Assembly (NCBI GenBank): GCA_019638595.1
Contig: JAHBTJ010000011.1
Location: forward strand, 124,001-188,000
Source of the DNA: Chitinophagaceae bacterium
Lineage (GTDB): Bacteria; Bacteroidota; Bacteroidia; Chitinophagales; Chitinophagaceae
Reading direction: 5' to 3'
Length of the DNA stretch: 64,000 nt
Shown here: positions 1-9,153 of the stretch, one piece after another
How positions within the stretch are numbered: the first letter of the stretch is position 1
How the letters are laid out: each line of letters opens with the position of its first letter
Notes under the pieces: model-generated
Told to the model about the DNA's origin: nothing
The model's database searches: none
Seen by the model: only the letters and a program-made list of their open reading frames with translations
Translations under genes and position numbers: made by a program

Positions 1-714
1 GGGGTTTGGGGCATTTGGGATGAGCCGTTCCTGCAGTATTTTTCCAGTACGCTCAGTTCTATTAAGCAACCTTTTTTCAGTACTTTTTTTTCTGTTTCAT
101 CACATCATCCTTTTAAGATCCCCGAACAGTATACCGGGCAGTTCAAAAAGGGGCCTATTCCTGTGCTGGAATGCATTGGCTATACCGATATGGCATTGCG
201 CAGGTTTTTTGAATCGGCCGCTAAAACCGATTGGTTCAGGAATACCCTTTTTGTAATATCCGCCGATCATTCCACGCAGGCATTCAGCCGTGAATACCAG
301 ACCGCCTGGGGCGATGTGGCTATCCCGATCATACTGTATCACCCGGGCGATACCACGCTCAGGGGGGTGGATTCTTCGGGTGTTATACAGCAGATAGATA
401 TCATGCCGGGCGTACTTTCCTATCTTCACTACCAAAAGCCTTACCTTGCCTTTGGAGAGCCGTTTACAGGAAGCGGTCGTCTCAATTTTGCGGTTTCCCC
501 GGGAAATGATTACAGGTGGATAGAGAATGATTACCTGCTTTTTTTTGATGGCAGGCAAAGCAAAGCGCTGTTCAATTACAGAACAGATCGTTTTTTTGAG
601 CATAACCTGCTGGAAGAAAAAAAAGATACTGTTGCGCGCATGGAGAAACACCTGAAAGCCTTTTTGCAGCAATACAATAACCGGCTGGTAAAAAACAGGC
701 TCGTGGTAAAATAA
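1..714 (+). CDS. LTA synthase-like sulfatase-fold protein (C-terminal part)
   Basis: The reading frame is open from the first base, so the N-terminus lies outside the window; 237 codons remain. The fragment starts with GVWGIWDEPFL and continues with a PFFSTFFSVSSHHPF stretch, both typical of the lipoteichoic-acid-synthase/phosphoglycerol transferase branch of the alkaline phosphatase superfamily. The ADHS motif at fragment residues 88-91 supplies the Asp-His metal ligands of that fold. In Gram-negative Bacteroidota these membrane enzymes are thought to transfer phospho-head groups in the periplasm; the exact substrate cannot be told from sequence. The N-terminal membrane segments expected of the family would be upstream. 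Confidence 0.85.
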   Translation, partial: GVWGIWDEPFLQYFSSTLSSIKQPFFSTFFSVSSHHPFKIPEQYTGQFKKGPIPVLECIGYTDMALRRFFESAAKTDWFRNTLFVISADHSTQAFSREYQTAWGDVAIPIILYHPGDTTLRGVDSSGVIQQIDIMPGVLSYLHYQKPYLAFGEPFTGSGRLNFAVSPGNDYRWIENDYLLFFDGRQSKALFNYRTDRFFEHNLLEEKKDTVARMEKHLKAFLQQYNNRLVKNRLVVK

Positions 715-820
715 TACGAGGTTTTCCTGCATCCGGGGCAAATGCAATTTAAATTGCAGCCACTACAAAGTTATTTTATGCGATATTGCAACCCTGTTAA
801 GCAATGATAAATGATCTGCT

Positions 821-2110
821 ATGAAGTATTTACCGTTGGATCCCGAAATTTTTGTCCAGAACAGGAAGCGATTTGCCGCCCGTATGGAAAAGAATTCTAT
901 AGCTATATTTAACAGCAACGATGAATTGCCTTCCAATGGCGACGCACTGTATAAATTCAAACAAAATTCCGACCTGTACTGGTTAACAGGCATTGAGCAG
1001 GAAGATACGATGCTCATTCTTTATCCCGATAATCCCGATAAAAATTTCAGGGAAGTGCTGGTGCTGGTTCGCCCGAATGAGCTAAAGGAAAAATGGGACG
1101 GCAGGCGGCTCAGGGCCAAAGAAGCTACCGCTATTTCGGGCATTACCACTATCGTGTGGCTTGATACGCTGGATGGGTTGCTGCAGCCGTGGATCCATAG
1201 CGCATCCAACATCTACCTCAATACAAACGAAAACGATCGCAAGGCAAATGTGGTTCCGGTACGCGACTATCGCTACGCGCGTGAAATGCGGCGGAGGTAT
1301 CCCTTGCACAATTACAAAAGAAGCGCGGTAATTTTAAAAGAATTACGGGCTGTTAAAACATCCCGGGAAATAGCGGTAATACAAAAGGCGATTGATATTA
1401 CCGAAAAAGCCTTTCGCAGGTTGTTGTCGTTCATCCGGCCAGGTGTAATGGAATATGAAATTGAAGCGGAGATCTGTCACGAGTTTTTGCGGAACCGCGC
1501 TACCGGCCCTGCCTATGGCTCCATAATTGCCGGGGGCGACAGGGCGAGAATATTGCATTATGTATCTAACAGCGACGAATGTAAAGATGGCGAACTGGTA
1601 TTGATGGATTTTGGTGCCGAATATGGCGGGTATTGCGCCGACCTTACCCGCACCGTTCCCGTAAACGGTAAGTTCACAAAAAGGCAGAAACAGGTATATG
1701 ATGCCTGTTTGCATTTACACCGGTTTGCGGCCGCTGCTTTAAAGCCGGGTATTTTACTGGCCGATTATACCGATAAAGTAGGAGAGGAAGCTACCAGGCA
1801 ATTTATAAAGATCGGCTTATTGTCGAAGCAGGATGTTAAAAACGAGGATAAGAGCAATCGTGCTTATAGAAAATATTTGTATCATGGCATATCCCATCAC
1901 CTGGGAATAGACGTGCACGACCTGGGGCCGCGTGTTACGCCGGTTGCCGTAGGAATGGTTTTTACCGTAGAGCCCGGTATTTACATTGAAGAAGAACAAA
2001 TGGGTATACGTATTGAAAATAATTTTTGGATCGGTAAGAACGGCAACAAGGACCTTATGAAAAAAATACCCATTACCACTGAAGAAATTGAAGCGTTCAT
2101 GAAAAAATAA
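821..2110 (+). CDS. pepP: Xaa-Pro aminopeptidase (aminopeptidase P, M24B)
   Basis: This 429-residue protein removes N-terminal residues that precede proline, in the cytoplasm. The N-terminal half matches the aminopeptidase P N domain; the C-terminal half is the pita-bread metallopeptidase fold. The dinuclear metal ligands can be placed: Asp263 in LMDFG, Asp274 in CADLTRT, His359 in HGISHHLG, then Glu in VEPGIYI and Glu in RIENN near the C-terminus. Length matches the roughly 430-440 residues usual for PepP. The gene is followed after 21 bases by pssA on the same strand, so the two may be co-transcribed. No signal peptide is visible. Confidence 0.93.
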   Translation: MKYLPLDPEIFVQNRKRFAARMEKNSIAIFNSNDELPSNGDALYKFKQNSDLYWLTGIEQEDTMLILYPDNPDKNFREVLVLVRPNELKEKWDGRRLRAKEATAISGITTIVWLDTLDGLLQPWIHSASNIYLNTNENDRKANVVPVRDYRYAREMRRRYPLHNYKRSAVILKELRAVKTSREIAVIQKAIDITEKAFRRLLSFIRPGVMEYEIEAEICHEFLRNRATGPAYGSIIAGGDRARILHYVSNSDECKDGELVLMDFGAEYGGYCADLTRTVPVNGKFTKRQKQVYDACLHLHRFAAAALKPGILLADYTDKVGEEATRQFIKIGLLSKQDVKNEDKSNRAYRKYLYHGISHHLGIDVHDLGPRVTPVAVGMVFTVEPGIYIEEEQMGIRIENNFWIGKNGNKDLMKKIPITTEEIEAFMKK

Positions 2111-2131
2111 GATAGATATTATACGTATAAC

Positions 2132-2899
2132 ATGAAACACATTCCTAATATTTTTACCCTGCTGAACCTGTTTTTTGGTTGCCTCGCTGTTATTGTGATA
2201 TTACAAACAGGTATTGTGCTGGTAACTACTGAAGAAGGCGGGCAGATGATGAGCATGCCCGAAAAGATATTTATGGCGGCGTTGTTTATAGGGCTGGCAG
2301 GAGTTGTTGATTTTTTAGACGGATTTGTAGCCCGGTTATTTAACGCGCAATCTGCTATGGGGAAGGAGCTGGATTCGCTGGCCGATGTGGTAAGCTTTGG
2401 TGTGGCGCCGGGAATGATCATCTACCAGTTTCTCCGGTTGTCTGTAGCGCGCGGGCAGGATGGGCTGGATGCCTCCACCGGATGGTTATTGCCTGCATTG
2501 CTGCTGCCCTGCGCCGCTGCCTGGCGGTTGGCTAAATTTAATATAGATGATAAGCAAAGCTTTTCTTTCCGGGGAGTTCCTACTCCTGCTGTAGGCATAC
2601 TGGTGGCTTCGTTTCCCCTGGTTCTTTGGCATGCCGTTTCCCCGGCTGTAATAGAGCTTTTTTTAAACAAATGGATCTGGTATGCTGTAATAGCTGTATT
2701 AAGCTATCTTATGATAAGCAACATTCCCATTATGGGCATGAAGTTTAAAGATTATACGGTAAAGAACAACCTGCCGAAGCTCCTGCTGGCAGGCCTGTCG
2801 GTGCTGTTGATAATACTGTTCAAATGGGCGGCGGTTCCGCTTATTTTTATCACCTACATTCTGTTATCTTTGCTGCTCAAAAATAAAATAGCATCATGA
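2132..2899 (+). CDS. pssA: CDP-diacylglycerol-serine O-phosphatidyltransferase
   Basis: This integral membrane enzyme makes phosphatidylserine from CDP-diacylglycerol and serine, the step before phosphatidylethanolamine. The CDP-alcohol phosphotransferase signature is complete: DFLDGFVAR, then G, then the two Asp of KELDSLAD at the expected spacing, around residues 60-85. Several hydrophobic helices flank it, including one at the N-terminus (about residues 5-27) and paired helices at the C-terminus. The 255-residue length fits the short Gram-positive/Bacteroidota type. Its stop codon overlaps the start of purS by four bases (ATGA), indicating translational coupling. Confidence 0.92.
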   Translation: MKHIPNIFTLLNLFFGCLAVIVILQTGIVLVTTEEGGQMMSMPEKIFMAALFIGLAGVVDFLDGFVARLFNAQSAMGKELDSLADVVSFGVAPGMIIYQFLRLSVARGQDGLDASTGWLLPALLLPCAAAWRLAKFNIDDKQSFSFRGVPTPAVGILVASFPLVLWHAVSPAVIELFLNKWIWYAVIAVLSYLMISNIPIMGMKFKDYTVKNNLPKLLLAGLSVLLIILFKWAAVPLIFITYILLSLLLKNKIAS

Positions 2900-3147
2900 C
2901 CTACGCTGTTCATATCAATGTAATGCCTTTAAAAGAATTGCTCGATCCACAGGGAAAAGCCGTAATGACCGGCCTTAGCAACCTGGGTTTAAAAGGCGTG
3001 GAGGATGTGCGTATCGGAAAGCATATTACATTACAAATAGCAGCGGCATCCGAAGCGGAAGCAAAAAAGATCGCCGAAGAAGCCTCGCAGAAATTATTGG
3101 CCAACCAGGTAATGGAATACTTTGAAATTTCCGTGGTGCCTGCGTAA
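2896..3147 (+). CDS. purS: Phosphoribosylformylglycinamidine synthase subunit PurS
   Basis: PurS is the small structural subunit of the three-part FGAM synthase (PurS, PurQ, small PurL) in purine biosynthesis, where it dimerises and bridges PurQ and PurL to channel ammonia. The 83-residue protein shows the family pattern: an N-terminal strand, the phrase KELLDPQGKAV, a GLKGVEDVRIGKHI stretch, and a C-terminal helix ending LLANQVMEYFEI. Start overlaps the pssA stop (ATGA). No purQ or purL is adjacent, so the subunits are encoded elsewhere. Confidence 0.92.
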   Translation: MTYAVHINVMPLKELLDPQGKAVMTGLSNLGLKGVEDVRIGKHITLQIAAASEAEAKKIAEEASQKLLANQVMEYFEISVVPA

Positions 3148-3202
3148 TATAACAAGCCTGTATTCATATATTTTCGTTCATCATTAAACTGCCTTTCACA
3201 TT

Positions 3203-3931
3203 TTGAGCGATCCGGTAAATGCTGAGGTAAATAATAATTCCACCGCTGCCGGTGGAGCGGTTCCGCTTTTATATATAGTGCCTACGCCTATAGGTAATCT
3301 GGCCGACTTTACTTTCAGGGCGGTTGAAGTGTTGAGATCGGTAGATTTGGTGCTGGCGGAAGATACGCGTACTTCTTCTGTACTGCTCAGGCACTATGGT
3401 ATACAAAAGCCTGTTACGCCTTATCATCAGCACAACGAACACAAAGTGGTAACCCACTTGGCCGGGCAATTGCTGGGCGGCAAAACCATGGCCCTGCTTA
3501 CCGACGCGGGCACGCCGGGTATTTCCGATCCGGCTTTTTTACTGGTGCGTGAATGTGTAAAGTTGAATGTAAAAGTAGAATGCCTGCCGGGTGCAACAGC
3601 GTTCGTACCAGCATTGGTAAACAGTGGCTTGCCCATCAACAGGTTTTGTTTTGAAGGTTTTTTACCGCTTAAAAAAGGACGGCAAACCCTGTTTAAAAAG
3701 CTGGCGGAAGAAGAGCGCACCATTGTTTTTTATGAATCGCCCATGCGGCTGGTGAAAACACTGCAGGAATGCATTCAGTACTTTGGCGAAGAACGGAAAT
3801 GTTGCGTTAGCAGGGAGCTTACCAAAATGTTTGAGGAAAATAAACGTGGAACGCTGAAGGAGGTATGTGACTATTTTTCCACAAAAGCAGTTAAGGGCGA
3901 AATTGTGGTAGTAGTGGAAGGAGTTTCCTGA
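3203..3931 (+). CDS. rsmI: 16S rRNA (cytidine-1402-2'-O)-methyltransferase
   Basis: RsmI methylates the ribose of C1402 in the 16S rRNA decoding centre using S-adenosylmethionine. The SAM/tetrapyrrole methylase fold is evident from YIVPTPIGNL (residues about 24-33), DLVLAEDTRTS, the LLTDAGTPGISDP loop and FEGFLP. At 242 residues it is slightly longer than the core enzyme. No ATG precedes the conserved domain in frame, so a TTG start at this position is the best choice; it gives a short Asn-rich N-terminal extension of about 20 residues. The gene stands alone, 55 bases after purS. Confidence 0.93.
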   Translation: MSDPVNAEVNNNSTAAGGAVPLLYIVPTPIGNLADFTFRAVEVLRSVDLVLAEDTRTSSVLLRHYGIQKPVTPYHQHNEHKVVTHLAGQLLGGKTMALLTDAGTPGISDPAFLLVRECVKLNVKVECLPGATAFVPALVNSGLPINRFCFEGFLPLKKGRQTLFKKLAEEERTIVFYESPMRLVKTLQECIQYFGEERKCCVSRELTKMFEENKRGTLKEVCDYFSTKAVKGEIVVVVEGVS

Positions 3932-4014
3932 GTATTAAGAAATTTTTATAAACTTTTTTGACAGACAACCCGTCTATGGCACGAAATTGCATCAATTTAT
4001 AATAAATGTAATGT

Positions 4015-4461
4015 ATGAAAAAAGTATTGTTTTTACTACTCGTTATGGTTACCGGAGTAGTATATGCGGCTAATGCCCAGATCCGTAAAATTCCCGCTGA
4101 AGTTACAAGCACTTTTTCTGAAAAGTATGCCGATGCAAAGAGCGTAGAATGGAAAGATAAGCTGAGTAATTTTGCAGCAACTTTTGAGCTGGATGGCGAT
4201 AAATATGAAGCGCGGTTCAATAAAAAAGGAGAGTGGCTTAATACAGAAAAGGAGATGGATGTGAATGACCTGCCCGATAATGTAAAAGACGGGCTTGCCA
4301 AAAGCAAATATGCAGACTGGGAAATAAAATCGCTGTATAAGATCGAACTGCCGGAAGATAAAATACAGTACCGGATACATGTTACTAAAACAAGCGTTCA
4401 GCAAAAGAACCTGTTGTTCAATGAGTCGGGCAAGCTATTGAAAGACAATCTTACCCTGTAA
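4015..4461 (+). CDS. Secreted PepSY-like (beta-lactamase-inhibitor-like) protein
   Basis: The 148-residue protein has a clear signal peptide (MKKVLFLLLVMVTGVVYAANA) and then two short repeats of the form x-F-x-x-K-Y-x-x-A-x-x-V-E-W, FNKKGEWL and LLFNESGKLL. These are characteristic of the PepSY-like/BLIP-fold family that is abundant in Bacteroidota. Role unknown; a periplasmic binding or inhibitor function is only an inference from the fold. It is a single-gene unit with a strong intrinsic terminator directly downstream. Confidence 0.75.
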   Translation: MKKVLFLLLVMVTGVVYAANAQIRKIPAEVTSTFSEKYADAKSVEWKDKLSNFAATFELDGDKYEARFNKKGEWLNTEKEMDVNDLPDNVKDGLAKSKYADWEIKSLYKIELPEDKIQYRIHVTKTSVQQKNLLFNESGKLLKDNLTL

Positions 4462-4478
4462 TATCAGCAAATAATAAA

Positions 4479-4528
4479 AAAGGGTGAATGGTATATAGGT
4501 CGTATACTGTTCACCCTTTCACTTTTTT
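4479..4528 (+). terminator. Intrinsic terminator
   Basis: AAAGGGTGAA (4479-4488) pairs with TTCACCCTTT (4510-4519); inside it GTATA pairs with TATAC after a TG/TG mismatch. A run of six T follows at 4523-4528. It lies 17 bases after the PepSY-like gene and just before the promoter of the M1 peptidase. Confidence 0.85.
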
Positions 4529-4546
4529 ATTAAGCGTTCATTCCCC

Positions 4547-4554
4547 TACCTTTG
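4547..4554 (+). promoter_or_regulatory. Bacteroidota -7 box for the M1 peptidase
   Basis: TACCTTTG matches the Bacteroidota housekeeping -7 consensus TAnnTTTG. It would place transcription start near 4559, about 12 bases before the ATG at 4572. A convincing -33 element was not found, so this rests on the -7 box and its position after a terminator. Confidence 0.5.
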
Positions 4555-4571
4555 GCAATATTGTTTATTAA

Positions 4572-6503
4572 ATGAATATCCGGATGATGAGGTTACTTGT
4601 TCTTTTCCTGTTATGCCTGTCCCTGGCGCAAGCCGCAATGAGTCAGCCCGACCGTTGGCAGCAAAAGGTAAAATATGTAATGGACATAGATCTGAATGTG
4701 CAAACCAACCAGTTCAAAGGAAAGCAAAAGCTGGAGTACTGGAATAATTCGCCTGATACATTGTATAAAGTGTTTTACCATTTGTACTGGAATGCTTTTC
4801 AACCTAACAGCATGATGGATGCCAGAAGCCGGGAGCTGGGAAATACGGTATTCCAGGGCAGGGGTAACCAGGTGATCCGCGATTGGGACAGCCGTGTGCA
4901 GGACAGGATACAGAACCTGAAACCGGATGAAACCGGGTATCAAAAAGTGTTGTCATTAAAAATGAACGGTATAGCCCAGGAATACAGGGTGTATGAAACG
5001 ATCCTTGAGGTGAAGCTCAACAAACCTGTTCTTCCCGGGTCGAAAGTGGTATTTGATATGGAATTTGAAGCGCAGGTACCGTTGCAGGTACGGCGTTCAG
5101 GAAGAGATAACCCTAATACCGGCGTGCGTTATTCCATGAGCCAGTGGTATCCTAAATTATGCGAATACGATTACGAAGGCTGGCATCCTACCCCGTATGT
5201 GGCGCGCGAATTTTACGGCGTATGGGGCGACTACGAAGTAAAAATTACTTTAGACAAAACCTACATCATTGGCGGAACAGGATATCTCCAGAATGCAGGC
5301 CAGATAGGTTACGGTTATGAAGCGGCGGGTACTAAGGTAACCCGGCCATCCGGTAATACATTGACCTGGCATTTTGTGGCGCCCAATGTACACGATTTTG
5401 TTTGGGCGGCTGATCCGCAATTTAAACATATAACAAAAAGTGTTTCTAACGGGCGAACGATTCATGTGCTGTATAAAAATAAGCCCAACGACAGCGCTAA
5501 TGATAAAGCCTGGCAGGAAGTGGCGGATGCCGCGGTAACAGTATTACCTTTTATAGAGAAAAAGTTTGGCGAATATCCTTACAAGCAATATTCGTTTATT
5601 CAGGGAGGCGACGGAGGCATGGAGTACCCGATGGCTACTTTGCTGAACGGACCTGGACTGGGAACCGTTTTTCATGAATGGATGCATAGCTGGTACCAGA
5701 TGATGCTTGCTACCAATGAATCGCTGTATGCATGGATGGACGAGGGTTTTACGAGCTATGGGGAAGCGCTGGTGTCTGACTACTACCGGCAGCAAAAGAA
5801 CAAACAGGCTGCGGGCGCCGGAAGCAATAATTTACCGGAGGATGAATTACCCCTGCATCATGCGGACGCGTATGCTTCTTATTTCAGCCTGGCTAAGAGT
5901 GGCCTGGAAGAGCCTTTAACAACGCATGCCGATCATTTCAATACCAATTTTGCTTATAGCAGGGCGGCCTACTCGAAAGGAGAAGTATTCCTGGAACAAC
6001 TGGGATATATTATAGGAGCAGAGCAAAGAGATAAAGTGTTGCTTGAATACTATAAGCAATGGCGGTTTAAGCACCCCAATGTAAATGACTTTATGCGCAT
6101 TGCCGAAAAAGTAAGCGATATGCAGCTTGACTGGTACAGGGAATATTGGATCAACAGCACCAAAACAATTGATTACAGTATTGACAGCTTATGGGAAGAG
6201 GGTGGAAAGACCAGGATCCGTTTACGGATGATTGGAAAGGTGCCTATGCCGATCGACGTTGTATTACAATACAAAGACGGCAGCAGGGAAACTGCATATA
6301 TTCCGCAATTGATCATGTTTGGAGAAAAGCCGCCCGAAAACACCATGCCCCGTACAGTGCATGAACCCTGGAAATGGACCCTTCCCACATATGTGTTCGA
6401 AATAAACCAGCGGTTGTTTAACCTGCGTTCTGTTGAAATTGATCCCAGCCGGCGCATGGCAGATACAGACCGAAAAAACAATAAACTGGAGCTGACCTGG
6501 TAA
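4572..6503 (+). CDS. Secreted M1-family (gluzincin) metallopeptidase
   Basis: The 643-residue protein has an N-terminal signal peptide (hydrophobic core about residues 7-22) and an aminopeptidase-N-like N-terminal beta domain. The zinc site is complete: H368-E369-x-x-H372, then 18 residues, then E391 in DEGFTSYGE, which is the M1 spacing. A GGMEYP motif just before it corresponds to the substrate-binding GxMEN loop, here with Tyr-Pro instead of Asn. It probably acts in the periplasm or outside the cell in peptide degradation. Monocistronic by context: its own promoter upstream, and a 137-bp inverted-repeat element follows. Confidence 0.88.
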   Translation: MNIRMMRLLVLFLLCLSLAQAAMSQPDRWQQKVKYVMDIDLNVQTNQFKGKQKLEYWNNSPDTLYKVFYHLYWNAFQPNSMMDARSRELGNTVFQGRGNQVIRDWDSRVQDRIQNLKPDETGYQKVLSLKMNGIAQEYRVYETILEVKLNKPVLPGSKVVFDMEFEAQVPLQVRRSGRDNPNTGVRYSMSQWYPKLCEYDYEGWHPTPYVAREFYGVWGDYEVKITLDKTYIIGGTGYLQNAGQIGYGYEAAGTKVTRPSGNTLTWHFVAPNVHDFVWAADPQFKHITKSVSNGRTIHVLYKNKPNDSANDKAWQEVADAAVTVLPFIEKKFGEYPYKQYSFIQGGDGGMEYPMATLLNGPGLGTVFHEWMHSWYQMMLATNESLYAWMDEGFTSYGEALVSDYYRQQKNKQAAGAGSNNLPEDELPLHHADAYASYFSLAKSGLEEPLTTHADHFNTNFAYSRAAYSKGEVFLEQLGYIIGAEQRDKVLLEYYKQWRFKHPNVNDFMRIAEKVSDMQLDWYREYWINSTKTIDYSIDSLWEEGGKTRIRLRMIGKVPMPIDVVLQYKDGSRETAYIPQLIMFGEKPPENTMPRTVHEPWKWTLPTYVFEINQRLFNLRSVEIDPSRRMADTDRKNNKLELTW

Positions 6504-6526
6504 ATTATAACGGGCTGCTGCTTCAG

Positions 6527-6663
6527 GGGTGCATTTAAAATTGTCGTGGTCGTCATGCCGACTGTAAGGAGGCATCTCCTGAATATGGTAGGAGATACCT
6601 CGCTTTGCCCGGGATGACGTTCAACAAGTGTATTTATTTCGTGTGGCAATTTTAAATGCACCC
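6527..6663. repeat. 137-bp element with perfect 17-bp terminal inverted repeats
   Basis: The ends GGGTGCATTTAAAATTG (6527-6543) and its exact reverse complement (6647-6663) bound the element. Inside is a second, imperfect palindrome that starts CGTCATGCC and ends GGGATGACG (about 6550-6620). There is no reading frame in it. A similar-sized element with related ends lies at 51918-52057. It looks like a small non-autonomous or REP-like repeat. Confidence 0.7.
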
Positions 6664-6722
6664 GCCGCTTTCATCTTGCAATAAACTTTTTATCTTCATT
6701 GTACCTTAAAAAATATATTGAA

Positions 6723-7565
6723 ATGAAAAAGGTATTATTATTGGCATTTTGCATTTCTTCTGTTGTATACCAATCTGCTGCGCAAAATAACACGGCGCTC
6801 ACTATTGCTACTTATAATATCCGGTACGATAATGCGGGCGATAGCTTAAATGCATGGCCCAACCGGAAAGAAGATGTGAAGGCTTTAATACGATTTCATG
6901 ATTTTGATATATTCGGCACGCAGGAAGGGTTGATCCACCAGATCAAGGGACTGGAAGAAATGAGCGAGTTCGGGCGTATTGGAGTTGGTCGCGATGATGG
7001 CCGGGATGCCGGTGAGCATTCCGCGATCTTTTATAAAAAAGACAGGTTCCGGTTATTGCAGTCCGGCAATTTTTGGTTGAGCGAAACGCCGGATACGCCG
7101 GGCAAGGGGTGGGATGCGAAGTGCTGTAACCGTATTTGTTCGTGGGCGAAATTTAAAGACCAGGTTACCCAAAAGGAGTTCTACTTTTTCTGTGTTCATT
7201 TTGATCACCAGGGGGTGGAAGCAAGACGCCAGTCGGGAAAGCTGATGGTTAAAAAGATAAAAGAAATAGCCGGTAATACGCCTGTTGTTTGTGTGGGCGA
7301 CTTTAATTCTACCCCCGATACTGAACAAATAAAGGAAATGCAGACGATCCTGGGCGATTCGTACAATGTAACCCAGGCGCCGCCTTACGGCCCGGCAGGA
7401 ACATTTAATGCATTTAGATTTGGCGCGCCAATGAAACACCGGATAGATTATATATTTGTTAGCCCGGGCATTACGGTGCAAAAATATGGCGTATTAACCG
7501 ATGCCAAAGACCAGCGTTATCCTTCAGACCACCAGCCTGTGATGATAAAAGCCAATATTAATTAA
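6723..7565 (+). CDS. Secreted endonuclease/exonuclease/phosphatase family protein
   Basis: The ATG at 6723 is chosen because it begins a standard signal peptide (MKKVLLLAFCISSVVYQSAAQ); an upstream TTG in frame would add eight unlikely residues. The mature protein has the complete DNase I-like fold: TYNIRYDN, QEGL with the metal-binding Glu, VCVGDFNSTP with the Asp-x-Asn pair, and SDHQP with the terminal Asp-His. About 280 residues is normal. Such exported enzymes hydrolyse phosphodiesters or phosphomonoesters; the substrate is unknown. It leads a run of three secreted phosphoesterase genes, 23 bases before the next. Confidence 0.85.
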   Translation: MKKVLLLAFCISSVVYQSAAQNNTALTIATYNIRYDNAGDSLNAWPNRKEDVKALIRFHDFDIFGTQEGLIHQIKGLEEMSEFGRIGVGRDDGRDAGEHSAIFYKKDRFRLLQSGNFWLSETPDTPGKGWDAKCCNRICSWAKFKDQVTQKEFYFFCVHFDHQGVEARRQSGKLMVKKIKEIAGNTPVVCVGDFNSTPDTEQIKEMQTILGDSYNVTQAPPYGPAGTFNAFRFGAPMKHRIDYIFVSPGITVQKYGVLTDAKDQRYPSDHQPVMIKANIN

Positions 7566-7588
7566 TTCGCGGCAAATATTCTCCAGCT

Positions 7589-9136
7589 ATGAAGATCCTG
7601 TTGTCCTTCATCGGTTTCCTGCAGATGCTGCTTTGCTTTTTAGCGCCTGCGTTTGCCGGAACAGGGAACCTGTTGCCGGGCGATACCGCAAAGCTGCGTA
7701 CGCTCATCATCATGTTCGACGGCTTGCGCCCCGATTATATTACCCCTTCATTAATGCCAAGGCTGTATGCTTTTAAAAGCAAAGCGGCATATGGCAACGA
7801 TCATCATAGTGTATTCCCAACCGTTACCAGGGTAAATGCTGCGTCTTATGCAACTGGTTCGTATCCCATGCGGCATGGATTAATGGACAATTCCCTGTTC
7901 ATTCCCCAGTTAGATTCACTGAAGCCGCAAAATACCGGCAGCGCCGAACAGCTTTTGAAAGTAGAAGCCGTGTCGGGAGGAAAGCTGCTTACCGCCATTT
8001 CTTTGGGGGAAATATTACAAAAATCGGGCGAACAATTATTTGTATACAGTTCAGGCAGCACGGGGCAGGCCTTTTTGCAAAATCATAAAGTAAATGGTGC
8101 GGTCATTAACCCTGCCATGATACTGCCGTCTTCTCTCACACAGGAAGTGGTGGCTAAGCTGGGAGATCCGCCCGCCGATGCAACTCCTAATTCTGGGCGG
8201 CATACATGGATCACCGACGCTTTGTGTTTGTACACATTGCAGAATAATGGTCCGCTGGTAAGCGCTATCTGGTTCTCAGACCCCGATGGAACCGCGCATG
8301 AATATGGCATTGGAGTACCAATAACAAACGAATCGTTAAAAGCGGTGGATGAACAGTTTGGCCGGATAATAGATTCTGTTAAAGCACGTGGATTTGAACG
8401 ATCATTCAATATCCTGGTATCTACCGATCATGGATTTATAACGTATGGCGGTGGTGGGAATGTGGTTGATCTGCTGGTGAAAGAAGGGATAAAGCAAAGC
8501 CATAGTTCCGCGGATATTGTTGTGGCAGGCAGCGGTATCTATGTAAAAAAACACGATGCTGCGCTCATTGGGAAAATAGTAGCTGTGCTGCAACAGCAGG
8601 AATGGATCGGCGGGCTGTTTACGAAAGCGGTAAAGCCGGGTTCTTACAAAGGTTTTGTGAAAGGAACCTTGTCAACAGAGCGTATTTACGCCGGTCATGC
8701 GGATCGGATGCCGGATATTATTGTTGCAGAAAACTGGAACGATCATACTAACGGTAATGGATATCCCGGAACAGCAATGGAGAATGGATCGGCGGGGCAT
8801 GGTGGTGCAAGCCGGTATGAAATTCATATTCCTTTCATCGCTTCCGGACCTTCGTTCAAATCTTCCTTTGTGAGCAATATACCATCTTCTAATATAGATA
8901 TGGCGCCTACTATCTTAAAGCTGTACGGTATAAGTATTCCTGCTTCAATGCAGGGCAGGGTGCTGGAAGAGCTGATGGAAGGTGGCAGGGAAGGAACGGG
9001 GAGTGCTCCTCAAAAAAGCACCAGGAGCGAAAGCGCTTTATACAAGGGCGGGCGCTATACGGTTACCATGGAAACGGTGGAATGGAAAGGCCACCGGTAT
9101 ATTAACTATATTCAGGCATTGCGTGTAATTCAATAA
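7589..9136 (+). CDS. Secreted alkaline-phosphatase-superfamily phosphodiesterase
   Basis: The 515-residue protein has a signal peptide (cleavage near residues 23-24, after APAFA) and the nucleotide pyrophosphatase/phosphodiesterase fold. MFDGLRPDY supplies the first metal-binding Asp, FPTVT the nucleophilic Thr, STDHGF an Asp-His pair and GHGG the last His. The family hydrolyses nucleotide or other phosphodiesters. Spacing is 23 bases from the gene before and 17 from the gene after, so the three phosphoesterases are very likely one transcript. Confidence 0.85.
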   Translation: MKILLSFIGFLQMLLCFLAPAFAGTGNLLPGDTAKLRTLIIMFDGLRPDYITPSLMPRLYAFKSKAAYGNDHHSVFPTVTRVNAASYATGSYPMRHGLMDNSLFIPQLDSLKPQNTGSAEQLLKVEAVSGGKLLTAISLGEILQKSGEQLFVYSSGSTGQAFLQNHKVNGAVINPAMILPSSLTQEVVAKLGDPPADATPNSGRHTWITDALCLYTLQNNGPLVSAIWFSDPDGTAHEYGIGVPITNESLKAVDEQFGRIIDSVKARGFERSFNILVSTDHGFITYGGGGNVVDLLVKEGIKQSHSSADIVVAGSGIYVKKHDAALIGKIVAVLQQQEWIGGLFTKAVKPGSYKGFVKGTLSTERIYAGHADRMPDIIVAENWNDHTNGNGYPGTAMENGSAGHGGASRYEIHIPFIASGPSFKSSFVSNIPSSNIDMAPTILKLYGISIPASMQGRVLEELMEGGREGTGSAPQKSTRSESALYKGGRYTVTMETVEWKGHRYINYIQALRVIQ

Positions 9137-9153
9137 TTCTAAAAGGTGATACA

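Noticed and set aside
100-747. A 215-codon frame on the minus strand
   Set aside because: It lies opposite the LTA-synthase-like gene, whose frame has clear family motifs; the minus-strand product has no recognisable pattern and is a shadow.
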